DNA of 64,000 bases from a virus: IMG/VR virus record IMGVR_UViG_3300035670_000164, positions 1 through 64,000 of that record. The stretch is one strand, 5' to 3'. A program made the translations under genes and the position numbers. The notes under the pieces were generated by a model, which worked only from the letters and a program-made list of their open reading frames with translations, was not told the DNA's origin and searched no databases. This document shows, piece after piece, positions 29,501-37,311 of the stretch (position 1 is its first letter; the number at the start of each line of letters is the position of its first letter).

Positions 29501-32500
29501 GAGGACAATCTAATAAATATATTAGATGGTTTTTAGTACCAGAAGGTTCTGAAAGAACTCTTACATTTGATCCTAAGGATGAAAATAATTTCTTATTTAA
29601 GATAGCTGTATTAGCTTCATTTGGAGAAAAAGTTCATAAGAAAAATATTAATCAATTAGATACCTTATTTGAAGAACGTATTAATTCAAACCAAGATATG
29701 TATGAATTATATAAATCTTCTAATGGTTTTAAAGAATTAACTTCTGAACAACAAAAAACTCTTAGAAATAGAATATATACATTAGGTGAAGGTTATCACT
29801 CATTAGCTGGATTAACTGAGTTAATGGCTTATATGCAAGCTAAAGAAAATAATGATAAATCTTTTTCTACTACTTTATTAAGAGAAGATGATGGTATAAC
29901 CAATGGACCATTTATAGGATATTTATTGTATGGAGATTTTGATGGTTCAGAAGATAATCAAAAATCATTAAATAGCTTTGCAGTATCTACTACAAACCAT
30001 AATTTTACTTATAGTGACTTTGCTAATAATAGTGGATTAGATTCTTATGAATTAGTTAAAGATGAAATTCTTAATGATACAAGTATAAAGAATGCTGATA
30101 AATCATTACTTAATTTATTAGGTAATATAAATAGAAACTTTACAAAGAATCCAGTAACTAAAAATATTTTTGGAGCAAATATAAATAATATTGCTAAAGC
30201 AATAGGAGATCATTCAATTTATGGAAATGCTTTTTATGATGGTTTATATGATTTCATTCAAAAGAAAGTTAATGAAATTATTAATACATCTGATCAAAAA
30301 ATTAAAAAGGAATTAGTTAATGAAATTCAAGATAAAATACAGCATATAGATAATGTTTTACATACTAAATATGTAGAACAATTATTTATTAACGAACCAA
30401 TTTCAAACTTAAAAGAAAATTTAAAAAAATTTAAATTAACTAAATGGCAAGAAAAAAGATTAAGTAGAGATATACAAGAACTTATTACTAAACCCTTAGA
30501 AAATGCTGTAATTAAGTATTGGGGTTCTGTAATGGAAAATAGACAAGAATTTAATAATGTCTATGCCATAGGAAATGCTGTAGCTAACAAACTTTTAAAA
30601 GAAAAAATAAATGATATTGTAGAATCTAAATTTCAAGAAATGGAATCTAAAGGTTTACTTAATTCTTCTTTTATTGTACTTACTAAAGCTGATTTAGCTA
30701 AAGTTATGGAAGAATTAAAAGATATTCTTCCTCACATGGAGATACCTAATTTTGATAAAACTTCTCACAAGGTGTACTTTTGGGATACAGAGAAAACACC
30801 TAAATACAATAATAAATTTTATATTGCTCAAGTAAAATTTAAAGAAAATAAAGACAAATCGTTTACAGCTTATTATAAAAATTCAAGTGGACAAATTACA
30901 AAATTTAATATAAATAAAAATATTAAATCTCATGCAGCTACAATTTCATCTTTAATATTAGATGATATTAGTGTAAGAGTACCAATTGGGTCTATTCATA
31001 ATTCAGACAGTATCCCTATAAAAGATATTATGGCTAGTATGTATAAAGCATTATTAGTTCATGATGGGCAAAATTCCCCATTTACAGATACAGATGAAAT
31101 CTCTTATGAAATGAATAAATCTATGTTTAATCATATTCAGAGATTTAATCCATATAATTCATTACTTAAATATATTGATGAAATAAATAAATATTTAGAT
31201 AATTCAATGGATGTAGCTATAACTGCACCTGGAACATTAAAAGATGACGTATTACAAGATAGAACTGATCCGAAGAATATAATTAATATGTCTGCATCAG
31301 AGAAATTAACTAAAGTAACTACTTGGGCAAAAGAAAAAGCTATTGCTAAAGATAATAGCATATCTCAAATTAAAGCATTAGGTAATTATGGTGGTAATTT
31401 TCCTTTTAAACCTAAAGTAGCTGAATATGTTAAAACTCATTTAAATGATTCTATTCAAGACTTTATTAAAGAAGAATTTGGTGATAATGAAAATACTATT
31501 TCAATATTAACAGAAGAATTTACTAATAGATATTTGCAGCCTAGACAAAATACTGTTGATATGGTTGTTAATGAATTAGGTAATATTACTAAAAAAGAAT
31601 TAAATGAAAAAATAAGTAATATCGAAAAAAGTATTACTACTATTTTAAATACAGAAGAAGAAGAAAATTCTAAACCTACTCAAGATTCAAATCAAGAATC
31701 TAATATATTTTCAGTTAAAAATCTTTTTACAGTTAATCCAATACAAAAAGCAGATACTAAGGCAATTAGTAAAGCCAGTATTGCTACACAATTTATTGGA
31801 TATGGTTCTGGTATTCCAAACTCTTCTACTGAATTATATAGACAACAAGCAGGGCAATATGCTAATACAGGAAAATATTCATCTAATGATGTAATTTTTG
31901 TTTCAGTACCAGGTAAAAGAGGAAATGAAAACATAAGACATAAACAACAATCTCTTACCATTAAAGAAGCAGAAAAAGCATTATTAGCAGGAGCTACTTT
32001 ATTAACTGATAATAAAGAATATACTGAAAAATCTAACTATAATGAAGGCGAAAAGAGATTACTTAAATACTTTACAAATAAAGGATATTTTTATTCAGAA
32101 ATTAATATAAATAACGAAAAAATAGGTGTATGGAATTTAAACCAAGAATCTAATAAAAATACTTTTGGTTCTATACCAGGTAGTTCTGTATTTACTGGTA
32201 CACCTACAGAATTAAATTCAAGTAATGTAGAATCCACATTAAATGAATTAATAGCTAATGATGATAATCCAGATACACTTAAATTTACTCAAGTACAAGA
32301 TACTCCAGAACATCAATCTTATTTAAAAGATTTAATGAAGAATCTTGTATCTAAAGTGATTAAACCATTAGAGTATTATTACAATGTAGATGGTGATTTA
32401 ACTCATGGTTTCTTTAATATGAATGCTCCAGATAAGCTTAAAGTAGCTGTAACAATTGCTAATAAAGTAAACCATTCATATTCTGGTATTCGTATGACTG

Positions 32501-35500
32501 GAGCTACTACTTATGCTCATGAGTTATTACATGCTGTTACAGGTATAGCTTTAACTGATCCTAATAACTTTCATTTATATAGAGAAGTAGTAAAACTCTT
32601 TAATCATGTAAAAGCTAATCTTACTCCAGAACAATTAGCTAAATATGAATATGTATTCTTAAATGATGAAAATGAAAGAAAGACTTATACAGATACTAAA
32701 GGTCTTTCTCATGAACATATTTATAATCATGGAATATTAGAATTTATTGCTTATGCTAAATCTGAACCAGAATTAATAAAAATAATTGATTCTATTCCAG
32801 ATATGAAAATAGAGAGATTTAAAGACTTACCATTAGGTCACATGGTTACTGATCTTATCAATAGAGTGTTTGATTGGTTTGAGAAAGCTATACTTCATAA
32901 AGGTACTTCTACTAAAGCTAGAATAGATGCTATTACTATTACATTGGCTTATGCTCATGAAAAACGTAAACCAAGTATTATTTCTAAAATACAAATACCA
33001 CAAGAATGGAATGAGGAAGTAAATAAATTAAGAGATAAAGTAATAATAGAACCTTTAAAAGATTTAAATAAACTTATTAATAAAAAGACTTCTAACTCTT
33101 TTGTTAAAGATGTAACTTCTACAATTGATAATATGACTCATTTAAAGTGGAAAGAAATTAATACTTGGATTAGAACTATGACAGGTATTAAAAACCAACT
33201 AAATGATGATTTAGTTAAATCAGTTATATCTGAAATAGCTGGCAATACCCCTGATACAAATAAATTTCATAAACAAGTATCTATTAGAGCTATTCTTAGA
33301 GACCATGTAGTTAATAAAATATTAGAAGTAGTATCTCAATTTCTCAATAATCAAACTTCACGAAAGCTTACTAAACAAGAGAAGAAAGCTCTTACTAAAG
33401 TAGGTATTAAAGGTAGTCTATCAGATTTAAATATGTCTTTAGATCAATTCAATACTCTTCTTACTAATGATGAAGCATTACAAGATGAGATTAGAAATAC
33501 TAAAGATATGTTAGTTGGTTCTCAGTATCAAAGATATTGGAATAACCAAGCTAGAAATTTAGCTTCATATATGATTAATAATACCTTTATAAAAGGGGAA
33601 GAAATTAATGCACATAATGTACATCTAATTGTAAATAATCTTAAATGGTATGATTCTAAAGCAGATATTCCAGATAATATTATTGAAGTATTAACTAAAT
33701 TAAGTAGACTGTATACTATTACTTTTATGGATAAAGAAGATAAAGCTTCTTTTAGTAAATTAATCCAAGAAGAACCTAATGTAGTACAAGCTACCCTTGA
33801 TGGACATGCTTTATACAAAAAGGATTATTTAGAAAGAATACTTAAAGATAATAGTTTATTAGTTATGGATGGTACTATTCATGAAGCTATTAATCCAAGT
33901 ACAGTATTAACTATTGCTTCTATGAAAGAGGGTAAAGAATTAGTTAAACAGGGTTATTATGATAATCCAATTAAATTAAAGAAAAGTCCTGCTGATAATA
34001 CAGATTCAGAATTATATATTTGGTTTGCTGATAGTAAGATGTTGCAAACATATCAACAATCTGGTACTTCATTTACTGAGTTACAAGATTCTCTTTCTAA
34101 TTTTATGTCTGGATATACTTCATCAGAAGGTACTAAGAATATAATGAGTAAACTTGGTTCATCTGCTGTACCTAGAAATGCTATGAGACAAGCTATAACT
34201 AATTCTATTGCTAGAACTAATAGAAATAATCCAGAAGAACAAGCTTCGTTTACTCCTAAGTATAATCATGCTGGAAGAATGGTAGGATTTACTTATTTAC
34301 TTAATGAAAAAGTAAAAGATAAATATCTTGAAAGAGCTATGGATTATGATTATGTATTAAGTTCTATGATGGCTAATATAGAAGATCAATTAGCTTCTAA
34401 ACCAATTAATGAAAAGATGGTAGATGCTTTACTTTTAGATAAAAAAGAGTTTGCTAGGTATCCTAAATTATTTGTAGAGATTGGTCCTAATTCCAAAAAG
34501 AAAGAACATCAAGATATTTGGTTTAGATTACCTACAGCTACTAGAGAATACATTAAAGAGAAAACTGGGCAAGAGTTTATATCAGTTCGTAAAGAAGTAT
34601 TAGATACAGTATTTGGATATAGACAATTATCTATTACTAACTGGATTAGACCTTATACAGTAGATGAATTGAAGAACCATAAACACATTAAACAATTAGG
34701 TGAATGGATATTTAATCATTTAGGTCCTAATAATCCTATTATGAATATGCGTAATCTTCGTAAATTTGAAGCTGGTTGGCAAGAAGCTATTAAGATGGCT
34801 AAAGATACAATTGTAATTAAATTACCAAAAACTCTTATTGCTAATGAAGTAAGTAACTCAGCTACTCTTTTAACTAGAAGTATTCCTTTTAATTTTATTT
34901 CTAAAGAGAAATCAGAAGTATTTAAAAATATGTCTTTATATTTTAAGACTACTAAAGAGATTTCTGAACTAGAATACATGATTCAAGTTAAACCAAGTTT
35001 AAATACTAAAGAGAGTCAAGTAAAGTTAGATCAACTAAAGACTTTACAAAACATGAATCCAGTTCATGAATTAATTGAAGAGGGTAAATTTCAAACTATT
35101 GTAGAAGATATTACTGCTAATGAAGGATTATGGAATTGGAAAAGTAAATATGAAGATAAACTTATAGCTATGGGTGAAAAACTACCTAAAGTAGTTAAAG
35201 AGACAGGTAAATTTATAGCATTAACTCATGATACTAAAATGTATAAATTCTTACATAATGCCACTATGATGAGTGATTTATCTGCTAGATATGTATTGCA
35301 TAAATGGAATATGCAGAATGGTATGAGTAAAGAAGAATCTTTACAAGATATTACAGAAGCTTTTGTAAATTATGAAATACCTACCCATAGATTTATTGAG
35401 TATGGTAATGAAATGGGATTCTTAATGTTTACTAAGTATTTCTTTAGAATACTTAAACCAATGGCTAAAGAAACACTAAAGAATCCAGTAAATGTATTAG

Positions 35501-35643
35501 CATTAAACTTACTACAAATGTTCTATACATTTGAAAATATTCATAATATTGATATTACAGATTTCTTTAATAAAGTTAATAATCCTTTTGGTTCTGTATT
35601 TAGTATTATTGATGCTAATCCTTTTTATGATGCAATGAAATAA
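23563..35643 (+). CDS. Giant virion-encapsulated RNA polymerase (vRNAP), 4026 residues
   Basis: N4-type single-subunit RNA polymerase carried in the virion and injected to transcribe early genes. The polymerase core lies at ~1650-2550. The region SGREQMTGGGQSNKYIRW (1972-1989) corresponds to the Arg-containing motif before motif A. Motif A is REDDGITNG (2107-2115, D2109 or D2110), motif B TKNPVTKNIFG (2194-2204, K2195) and motif C LLVHDG (2497-2502, D2501). The motif-B position that is Tyr in T7 and N4 enzymes is Phe2203 by my alignment. Flanking parts carry two HExxH metallopeptidase-like sites (1243-1247 and 2986-2990), long coiled coils (~1410-1500) and a separate module at ~2735-2855. N4 vRNAP has 3500 residues. 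Last gene of the + arm; its stop lies beside the converging - strand genes. Confidence 0.85.
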   Translation: MAYINGYVNGYNNDTNTEELDNLFQNSLVEDKKKSLLDSVLAKRTELGFSTADVTGRFVEALDADTVKIHPSQRDYIENPNAQPFSVRLKSNSPIESYNSYELNHGNESDPKVAARLAKQRQAIEDDEILKGWFNPATNEDVYARGEKAKKLLQDKLNLVNQGKSTLSMALTGKQDKFKRELGDIKFNNELPISDQLNTPELNSSYNSQFNIGKRTRAGDNLEGMATDFLGTVASRFPTVMSNIGVGTVDTITGLQQYGYNKLGDLVGGDSGEVLKKIGNIAREPSNILHGRTHYLDDYINSLNISDAAKDTFKALKYDPNELDKITANLYESEALKQSRRDYEEIASKPEELRKALGHKANTLSEHLSDLGEDMFAVGEGFINHPRSMLTSDLPANLPQLLLPMGITGKAAESIAMKAAAKVGGIENGIITNAGKKAIAEEFANKATQDKLIALGALTEGTQAASSIVNQAEDAGRKFEDYALPAIAGGAITGLIGGASNKIFGTNAADMIRGVRGNSSIAKAIATEGFAEELPQSTNEAFATNYALGQDLWKDVGRQAAEGAILGGLIGGGMESPKATAESLRGLARKALTSNQSNQSPENASNQSEAFSNDLEHVSETIPNEDNNFELPEEAIDYYGIDPDKHKVAHDLVSDEQALKDRLTDIESKNNLMEEVDSLSIGTVGKKALIGLKAISDKFANDYVVSDEFSDPYIAQTTGLNTALLSEQDTHIAKRLADNNTDSLVADITSLNESLVEPRDDEDQVNEVVKLNKQLLSKFTESNLDTLSDVKTQELIKENLNRLRTIQEGNIPVITEDTSIEELGNILQNNLGSIKLTPAEEAIVSKKQAELASKPDKTKEEDQLLKRYELYKGTQQQLKSILKTGEEVNNEVINGGGNKLGANQWVDLIDANLQSNRPDLAKAALDTFTNWANYHAEKANQLSVVTRMLQSDKYKNLSMDELYAKAHKDKFDPLYQEFNKLNAIQAHGNSIEIDGEQDWRTTTGVNYQLVRKPSDTSSADMIGRFSNLTSQVNTESEYLNNRIAEANLKINGSTKPTKTKVNKKPRVYNLALDNLAKNFERRKGNEATKAQVSKNRKEAENAARKEKQEQEERKKNPIPESPPVKDDDKTRDMFSENEEEFNIVYEQNEKYQELKKLLFTKDITLYNVLLFISNNSNRLGKLAKHLLEIIPKDLKFIVNESKEDLGFGGTYINNNKTIYINPNIDFYTKDKNAFTKIMGTIIHETLHAITEDKIDSNPKIQDQLRAILNKLEEHAKDGWIIRTIGGKRYEYNTAWISNYPPITDIHEIITHGFTNYHLNMILNDIEGIGKVSLWDKFISAVSQLLGFSPKENSLLSNLIETYLEIVNEEVSSNEDQKEDIKEDTSDKDEKLSKLQKDIINLRNKIKDNYSDTRKEIQNNINELNSEIEELKNKIEELENNSTKDNDTFGSIKKNKKIGDRGTGEFVPTKATNEQLILTYNYQIDKLNEKLDKLNKKLDKLNEYHEENKKTLLSKYKEVQQLDSTVFDKIIFPSLLKDNNYNTATIEESGLELNEVQQQKLFVKENPIDKFDKDDSLISKAVQLTNKEFLTNIVSLGKSTLLNKYKNVIKNWYKIPELSNKLQTEEELYSLEIIQNFQEDFRKAFLNKIKLNNPFHDSIGYVLQENGTTPNENVIAAMALSSLAYLVQNTKSVYNTHDMIRSIFGKDEEFNVTDEMVELFSSVGKVLNHETPTLGSNIANLLGFKRKDEHKGKLLEAALGNMAFQTLIDMGLLNLHFIPENVMKAVSKEEEIPSQTKPDASNAHSFIKSGTYFISPSSQINDEGYPKVSDEIQEYIDAVKATKDILEDTLELDFFSSTFSTKEFTKEKVDKLLGNKWKNTFTDYTNSEKEVLLKYSNTKYTNQTRLAKLDLEENILKEIGLGYNLDTFILDVNEKSHKGSLIQVTRNIEEVNQAKKALRDVDGLYFFNELVKSGREQMTGGGQSNKYIRWFLVPEGSERTLTFDPKDENNFLFKIAVLASFGEKVHKKNINQLDTLFEERINSNQDMYELYKSSNGFKELTSEQQKTLRNRIYTLGEGYHSLAGLTELMAYMQAKENNDKSFSTTLLREDDGITNGPFIGYLLYGDFDGSEDNQKSLNSFAVSTTNHNFTYSDFANNSGLDSYELVKDEILNDTSIKNADKSLLNLLGNINRNFTKNPVTKNIFGANINNIAKAIGDHSIYGNAFYDGLYDFIQKKVNEIINTSDQKIKKELVNEIQDKIQHIDNVLHTKYVEQLFINEPISNLKENLKKFKLTKWQEKRLSRDIQELITKPLENAVIKYWGSVMENRQEFNNVYAIGNAVANKLLKEKINDIVESKFQEMESKGLLNSSFIVLTKADLAKVMEELKDILPHMEIPNFDKTSHKVYFWDTEKTPKYNNKFYIAQVKFKENKDKSFTAYYKNSSGQITKFNINKNIKSHAATISSLILDDISVRVPIGSIHNSDSIPIKDIMASMYKALLVHDGQNSPFTDTDEISYEMNKSMFNHIQRFNPYNSLLKYIDEINKYLDNSMDVAITAPGTLKDDVLQDRTDPKNIINMSASEKLTKVTTWAKEKAIAKDNSISQIKALGNYGGNFPFKPKVAEYVKTHLNDSIQDFIKEEFGDNENTISILTEEFTNRYLQPRQNTVDMVVNELGNITKKELNEKISNIEKSITTILNTEEEENSKPTQDSNQESNIFSVKNLFTVNPIQKADTKAISKASIATQFIGYGSGIPNSSTELYRQQAGQYANTGKYSSNDVIFVSVPGKRGNENIRHKQQSLTIKEAEKALLAGATLLTDNKEYTEKSNYNEGEKRLLKYFTNKGYFYSEININNEKIGVWNLNQESNKNTFGSIPGSSVFTGTPTELNSSNVESTLNELIANDDNPDTLKFTQVQDTPEHQSYLKDLMKNLVSKVIKPLEYYYNVDGDLTHGFFNMNAPDKLKVAVTIANKVNHSYSGIRMTGATTYAHELLHAVTGIALTDPNNFHLYREVVKLFNHVKANLTPEQLAKYEYVFLNDENERKTYTDTKGLSHEHIYNHGILEFIAYAKSEPELIKIIDSIPDMKIERFKDLPLGHMVTDLINRVFDWFEKAILHKGTSTKARIDAITITLAYAHEKRKPSIISKIQIPQEWNEEVNKLRDKVIIEPLKDLNKLINKKTSNSFVKDVTSTIDNMTHLKWKEINTWIRTMTGIKNQLNDDLVKSVISEIAGNTPDTNKFHKQVSIRAILRDHVVNKILEVVSQFLNNQTSRKLTKQEKKALTKVGIKGSLSDLNMSLDQFNTLLTNDEALQDEIRNTKDMLVGSQYQRYWNNQARNLASYMINNTFIKGEEINAHNVHLIVNNLKWYDSKADIPDNIIEVLTKLSRLYTITFMDKEDKASFSKLIQEEPNVVQATLDGHALYKKDYLERILKDNSLLVMDGTIHEAINPSTVLTIASMKEGKELVKQGYYDNPIKLKKSPADNTDSELYIWFADSKMLQTYQQSGTSFTELQDSLSNFMSGYTSSEGTKNIMSKLGSSAVPRNAMRQAITNSIARTNRNNPEEQASFTPKYNHAGRMVGFTYLLNEKVKDKYLERAMDYDYVLSSMMANIEDQLASKPINEKMVDALLLDKKEFARYPKLFVEIGPNSKKKEHQDIWFRLPTATREYIKEKTGQEFISVRKEVLDTVFGYRQLSITNWIRPYTVDELKNHKHIKQLGEWIFNHLGPNNPIMNMRNLRKFEAGWQEAIKMAKDTIVIKLPKTLIANEVSNSATLLTRSIPFNFISKEKSEVFKNMSLYFKTTKEISELEYMIQVKPSLNTKESQVKLDQLKTLQNMNPVHELIEEGKFQTIVEDITANEGLWNWKSKYEDKLIAMGEKLPKVVKETGKFIALTHDTKMYKFLHNATMMSDLSARYVLHKWNMQNGMSKEESLQDITEAFVNYEIPTHRFIEYGNEMGFLMFTKYFFRILKPMAKETLKNPVNVLALNLLQMFYTFENIHNIDITDFFNKVNNPFGSVFSIIDANPFYDAMK
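25390..25422 (+). promoter_or_regulatory. Copy 2 of the recurrent ~34-bp element, inside vRNAP coding sequence
   Basis: GCATTCTCG, then ATTTAGAGCATGTTT with the same 11-base spacing as the other copies, but within codons ~610-620 of vRNAP. An 8-bp inverted repeat (GAGAATGC ... GCATTCTC, 25367-25398) overlaps its start. It could be an internal promoter for the 3' part of the gene or a relic of an older gene junction. Confidence 0.35.
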
Positions 35644-35766
35644 TTAACCTTTACTACATTCACTTGGATTAGAAGAAAATTGGCTACAAGGATTAGTAGC
35701 CATAACTTCTATATTAATCCAAAAGCAAAATAGTATTACAATTAAAAATATTAGAAATTCTTTCAT
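35644..35766 (-). CDS. Small secreted or membrane peptide, 40 residues
   Basis: An N-terminal hydrophobic helix (MKEFLIFLIVILFCFWINI) is followed by a short Cys-containing tail (ATNPCSQFSSNPSECSKG). Signal-anchor or signal-peptide type. Its ATG overlaps the stop of the upstream gene (ATGA), which supports translation. It ends one base after the converging vRNAP stop. Role unknown; a lysis-related or membrane peptide is possible. Confidence 0.45.
   Translation of the reverse strand: MKEFLIFLIVILFCFWINIEVMATNPCSQFSSNPSECSKG
35681..35702. terminator. Weak hairpin at the convergent arm junction
   Basis: TGGCTAC and GTAGCCA form a 7-bp stem with an 8-base loop, within the 40-residue peptide gene. 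On the - strand it is followed by ATTTTCTTC, a poor T-run. It may separate the two converging transcription units; weak evidence. Confidence 0.25.
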
Positions 35767-35933
35767 AAAAAGTTCTCATAATTATATGTTTCAAAATTAT
35801 CTAAGTTTAATTCTTGAATGTTAGCTCCATATCTAAATGTACTTTTATTAATCCAAGATTCTGCTAATTCTCTAGTAGAAAATATTCCTACTAAAGCAAT
35901 ATCTCCATCATATACTGCATATATTATTCTCAT
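35763..35933 (-). CDS. Hypothetical protein, 56 residues
   Basis: MRIIYAVYDGDIALVGIFST, then ELAESWINK. This resembles short phage proteins with a 'y.vyd.d..v.g.f.t...A..w' strand-helix pattern. Both ends overlap neighbouring genes as ATGA, so it is part of the same coupled operon. Function unknown. Confidence 0.5.
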   Translation of the reverse strand: MRIIYAVYDGDIALVGIFSTRELAESWINKSTFRYGANIQELNLDNFETYNYENFL

Positions 35934-36193
35934 CTTCTTTGTTCCTCTAGTATTTCTTTAAATACTGCTTCTACTTCAACTATTCTTGGTATATCTAATC
36001 CTTTTAAATATCTATCTTCATAATACTTTGGATCAATACCAATACGTCTACAAGCTTCAATACCATTTTCAATATTACTTCTACTTCTCATTGGATACTG
36101 TTCCATAAGAAATATTACATAAGCAAACTCAAATCTATTTATAGCTTCATCTTGTGTTAGTACTTTAATACTACTTGCACTGTAAGTATCCAT
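35930..36193 (-). CDS. Hypothetical protein, 87 residues
   Basis: Mostly helical, charged (RFEFAYVIFLMEQYPMRS ... IPRIVEVEAVFKEILEEQRR). The ATG falls directly at the end of a copy of the recurrent ~34-bp element, with only a weak AGG as ribosome site 9 bases upstream. No domain recognised. Confidence 0.5.
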   Translation of the reverse strand: MDTYSASSIKVLTQDEAINRFEFAYVIFLMEQYPMRSRSNIENGIEACRRIGIDPKYYEDRYLKGLDIPRIVEVEAVFKEILEEQRR

Positions 36194-36224
36194 TAAATAT
36201 GCCTATAATTCTTACGAGAATGCC
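36191..36224 (-). promoter_or_regulatory. Copy 3 of the recurrent ~34-bp element, candidate promoter
   Basis: On the - strand: GCATTCTCG, eleven bases, GGCATATTT, then the ATG of the 87-residue gene. The sequence upstream (TGTTTCGTT, one base, AATGTAG) is shared with the copy at 57690, so the similarity covers about 50 bases with ~38 identities. Confidence 0.45.
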
Positions 36225-36252
36225 CTACATTGAACGAAACAATGTAAGGCAT
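36220..36252. repeat. 13-bp-arm hairpin with AACGAAA loop
   Basis: ATGCCCTACATTG and CAATGTAAGGCAT pair at 12 of 13 positions around a 7-base loop. There is no T-run on either side, so it is not a standard terminator. It sits immediately upstream of copy 3 and overlaps its first bases, suggesting an operator-like or RNA-structural role. Confidence 0.5.
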
Positions 36253-36267
36253 ACATTTAAGTGTATT

Positions 36268-36447
36268 TTACTTATTCCCTTCTTCTGAGGAATCCTCATC
36301 AGTTTGAATAATATAGAACATACAACTAAAAATAAATAAACCCAGGACTAATGTAATAGCTACTCCAAATATGTAAATACATATTAAAAATGCTAATAAT
36401 AGTCCTGCATAAAAAATAGATTTTAAGCCAGTAAGGAATTTATTCAT
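36268..36447 (-). CDS. Small two-helix membrane protein, 59 residues
   Basis: Two adjacent hydrophobic stretches (IFYAGLLLAFLICIYIFG and VAITLVLGLFIFSCMFYII) followed by an acidic tail (TDEDSSEEGNK). Start overlaps the upstream stop as TAATG. Two membrane helices and a charged C-terminus are holin-like (class II), but small hydrophobic phage proteins of other roles look the same. Confidence 0.5.
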   Translation of the reverse strand: MNKFLTGLKSIFYAGLLLAFLICIYIFGVAITLVLGLFIFSCMFYIIQTDEDSSEEGNK

Positions 36448-36752
36448 TAACCAAATAACTCATCATCATCTTCTGGTTCAATATCTTCTACTTCTTCTTC
36501 ATCTAAAGAAGTTTCTTCTACTTCTTTTTCCTCTTTTGGTAGAATACTCGCATCTATTAGAGGTTTAATTTGCTCTTTAATAGATAAATCTTCTGGTTTT
36601 AAGTCAATAGTTGCATAAGTACCATTATCTTTTCTACCTGCAATGATATTAACTGTAGCAGTCATACCATCAAATTTAACACCATGTTTAGAGGCGTACT
36701 CAATTATTGCTTGTTCTACTTCTTGTTCGTTTAAAGTTACTGTCTGCTGCAT
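36447..36752 (-). CDS. Hypothetical acidic protein, 101 residues
   Basis: N-terminal ~60 residues look folded (VTLNEQEVEQAIIEYASKHG, then a strand-rich TATVNIIAGRKD). The C-terminal third is strongly acidic (EEKEVEETSLDEEEVEDIEP). Acidic tails are common in DNA-mimic and single-strand DNA-binding partner proteins. It lies in the replication operon; function unknown. Confidence 0.5.
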   Translation of the reverse strand: MQQTVTLNEQEVEQAIIEYASKHGVKFDGMTATVNIIAGRKDNGTYATIDLKPEDLSIKEQIKPLIDASILPKEEKEVEETSLDEEEVEDIEPEDDDELFG

Positions 36753-36937
36753 TATTTAGATTCCTCTGTTAAAAATTTACCTGTATTACAAAAATGTACT
36801 AAAGATTTCAATTTCCATTTTTCATGAAAATTAAAATGATCTACTGTACGGTCTAATAGTCTATCTACTATTATTTCTTTTTCTTTTGAACTTAAATAAT
36901 CATTTTCTGGTAAAGTTACTTTATAATCTATTTGCAT
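36752..36937 (-). CDS. Hypothetical protein, 61 residues
   Basis: Charged, helical (SSKEKEIIVDRLLDRTVDHF ... EKWKLKSLVHFC). Starts within the end of the RusA-like gene, indicating coupled translation. No recognisable domain. Confidence 0.45.
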   Translation of the reverse strand: MQIDYKVTLPENDYLSSKEKEIIVDRLLDRTVDHFNFHEKWKLKSLVHFCNTGKFLTEESK

Positions 36938-37311
36938 ATTTCCTCTATTATTATTTCACACCTTGGTTTAAGTTTATCAATATCCCCAAATCTAAATGTA
37001 ACTTCTGGAATAAAATTATAATTATCATCTTCTAAGATATTTAATTCTACAAGAGTATCTTCAAAGAATTTACTTATAACTGATCCATAATTACTTATAT
37101 CTCTATCTCTTTTATCTTTAAAGAAAAAAGTATAAGTAAGTTTGCATTTAGATATTAGAGGTAATTGAATTAATTGAGATTTAACTTCATTCTTGAAATT
37201 AATCTTTGCTTGGTTTAATAAATGGTAATGAAGATTTCTAAATATATTAAGTGATAAAGAAATCTTCTTTTTACCCACTTGGATTTGAAGTGGTACTATT
37301 ATTTTAATCAT
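36928..37311 (-). CDS. RusA-like Holliday junction resolvase
   Basis: 127 residues, the RusA family size. The conserved acidic region is present: KRDRDISNYGSVISKFFEDT (67-86) followed by LNILEDDNYNF (90-100). The spacing of the two Asp-containing segments matches RusA ('D.DN...k...D.L....v..DD'). It would cut four-way junctions to resolve replication or recombination intermediates before packaging. It lies beside SSB in the replication operon. Confidence 0.7.
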   Translation of the reverse strand: MIKIIVPLQIQVGKKKISLSLNIFRNLHYHLLNQAKINFKNEVKSQLIQLPLISKCKLTYTFFFKDKRDRDISNYGSVISKFFEDTLVELNILEDDNYNFIPEVTFRFGDIDKLKPRCEIIIEEICK

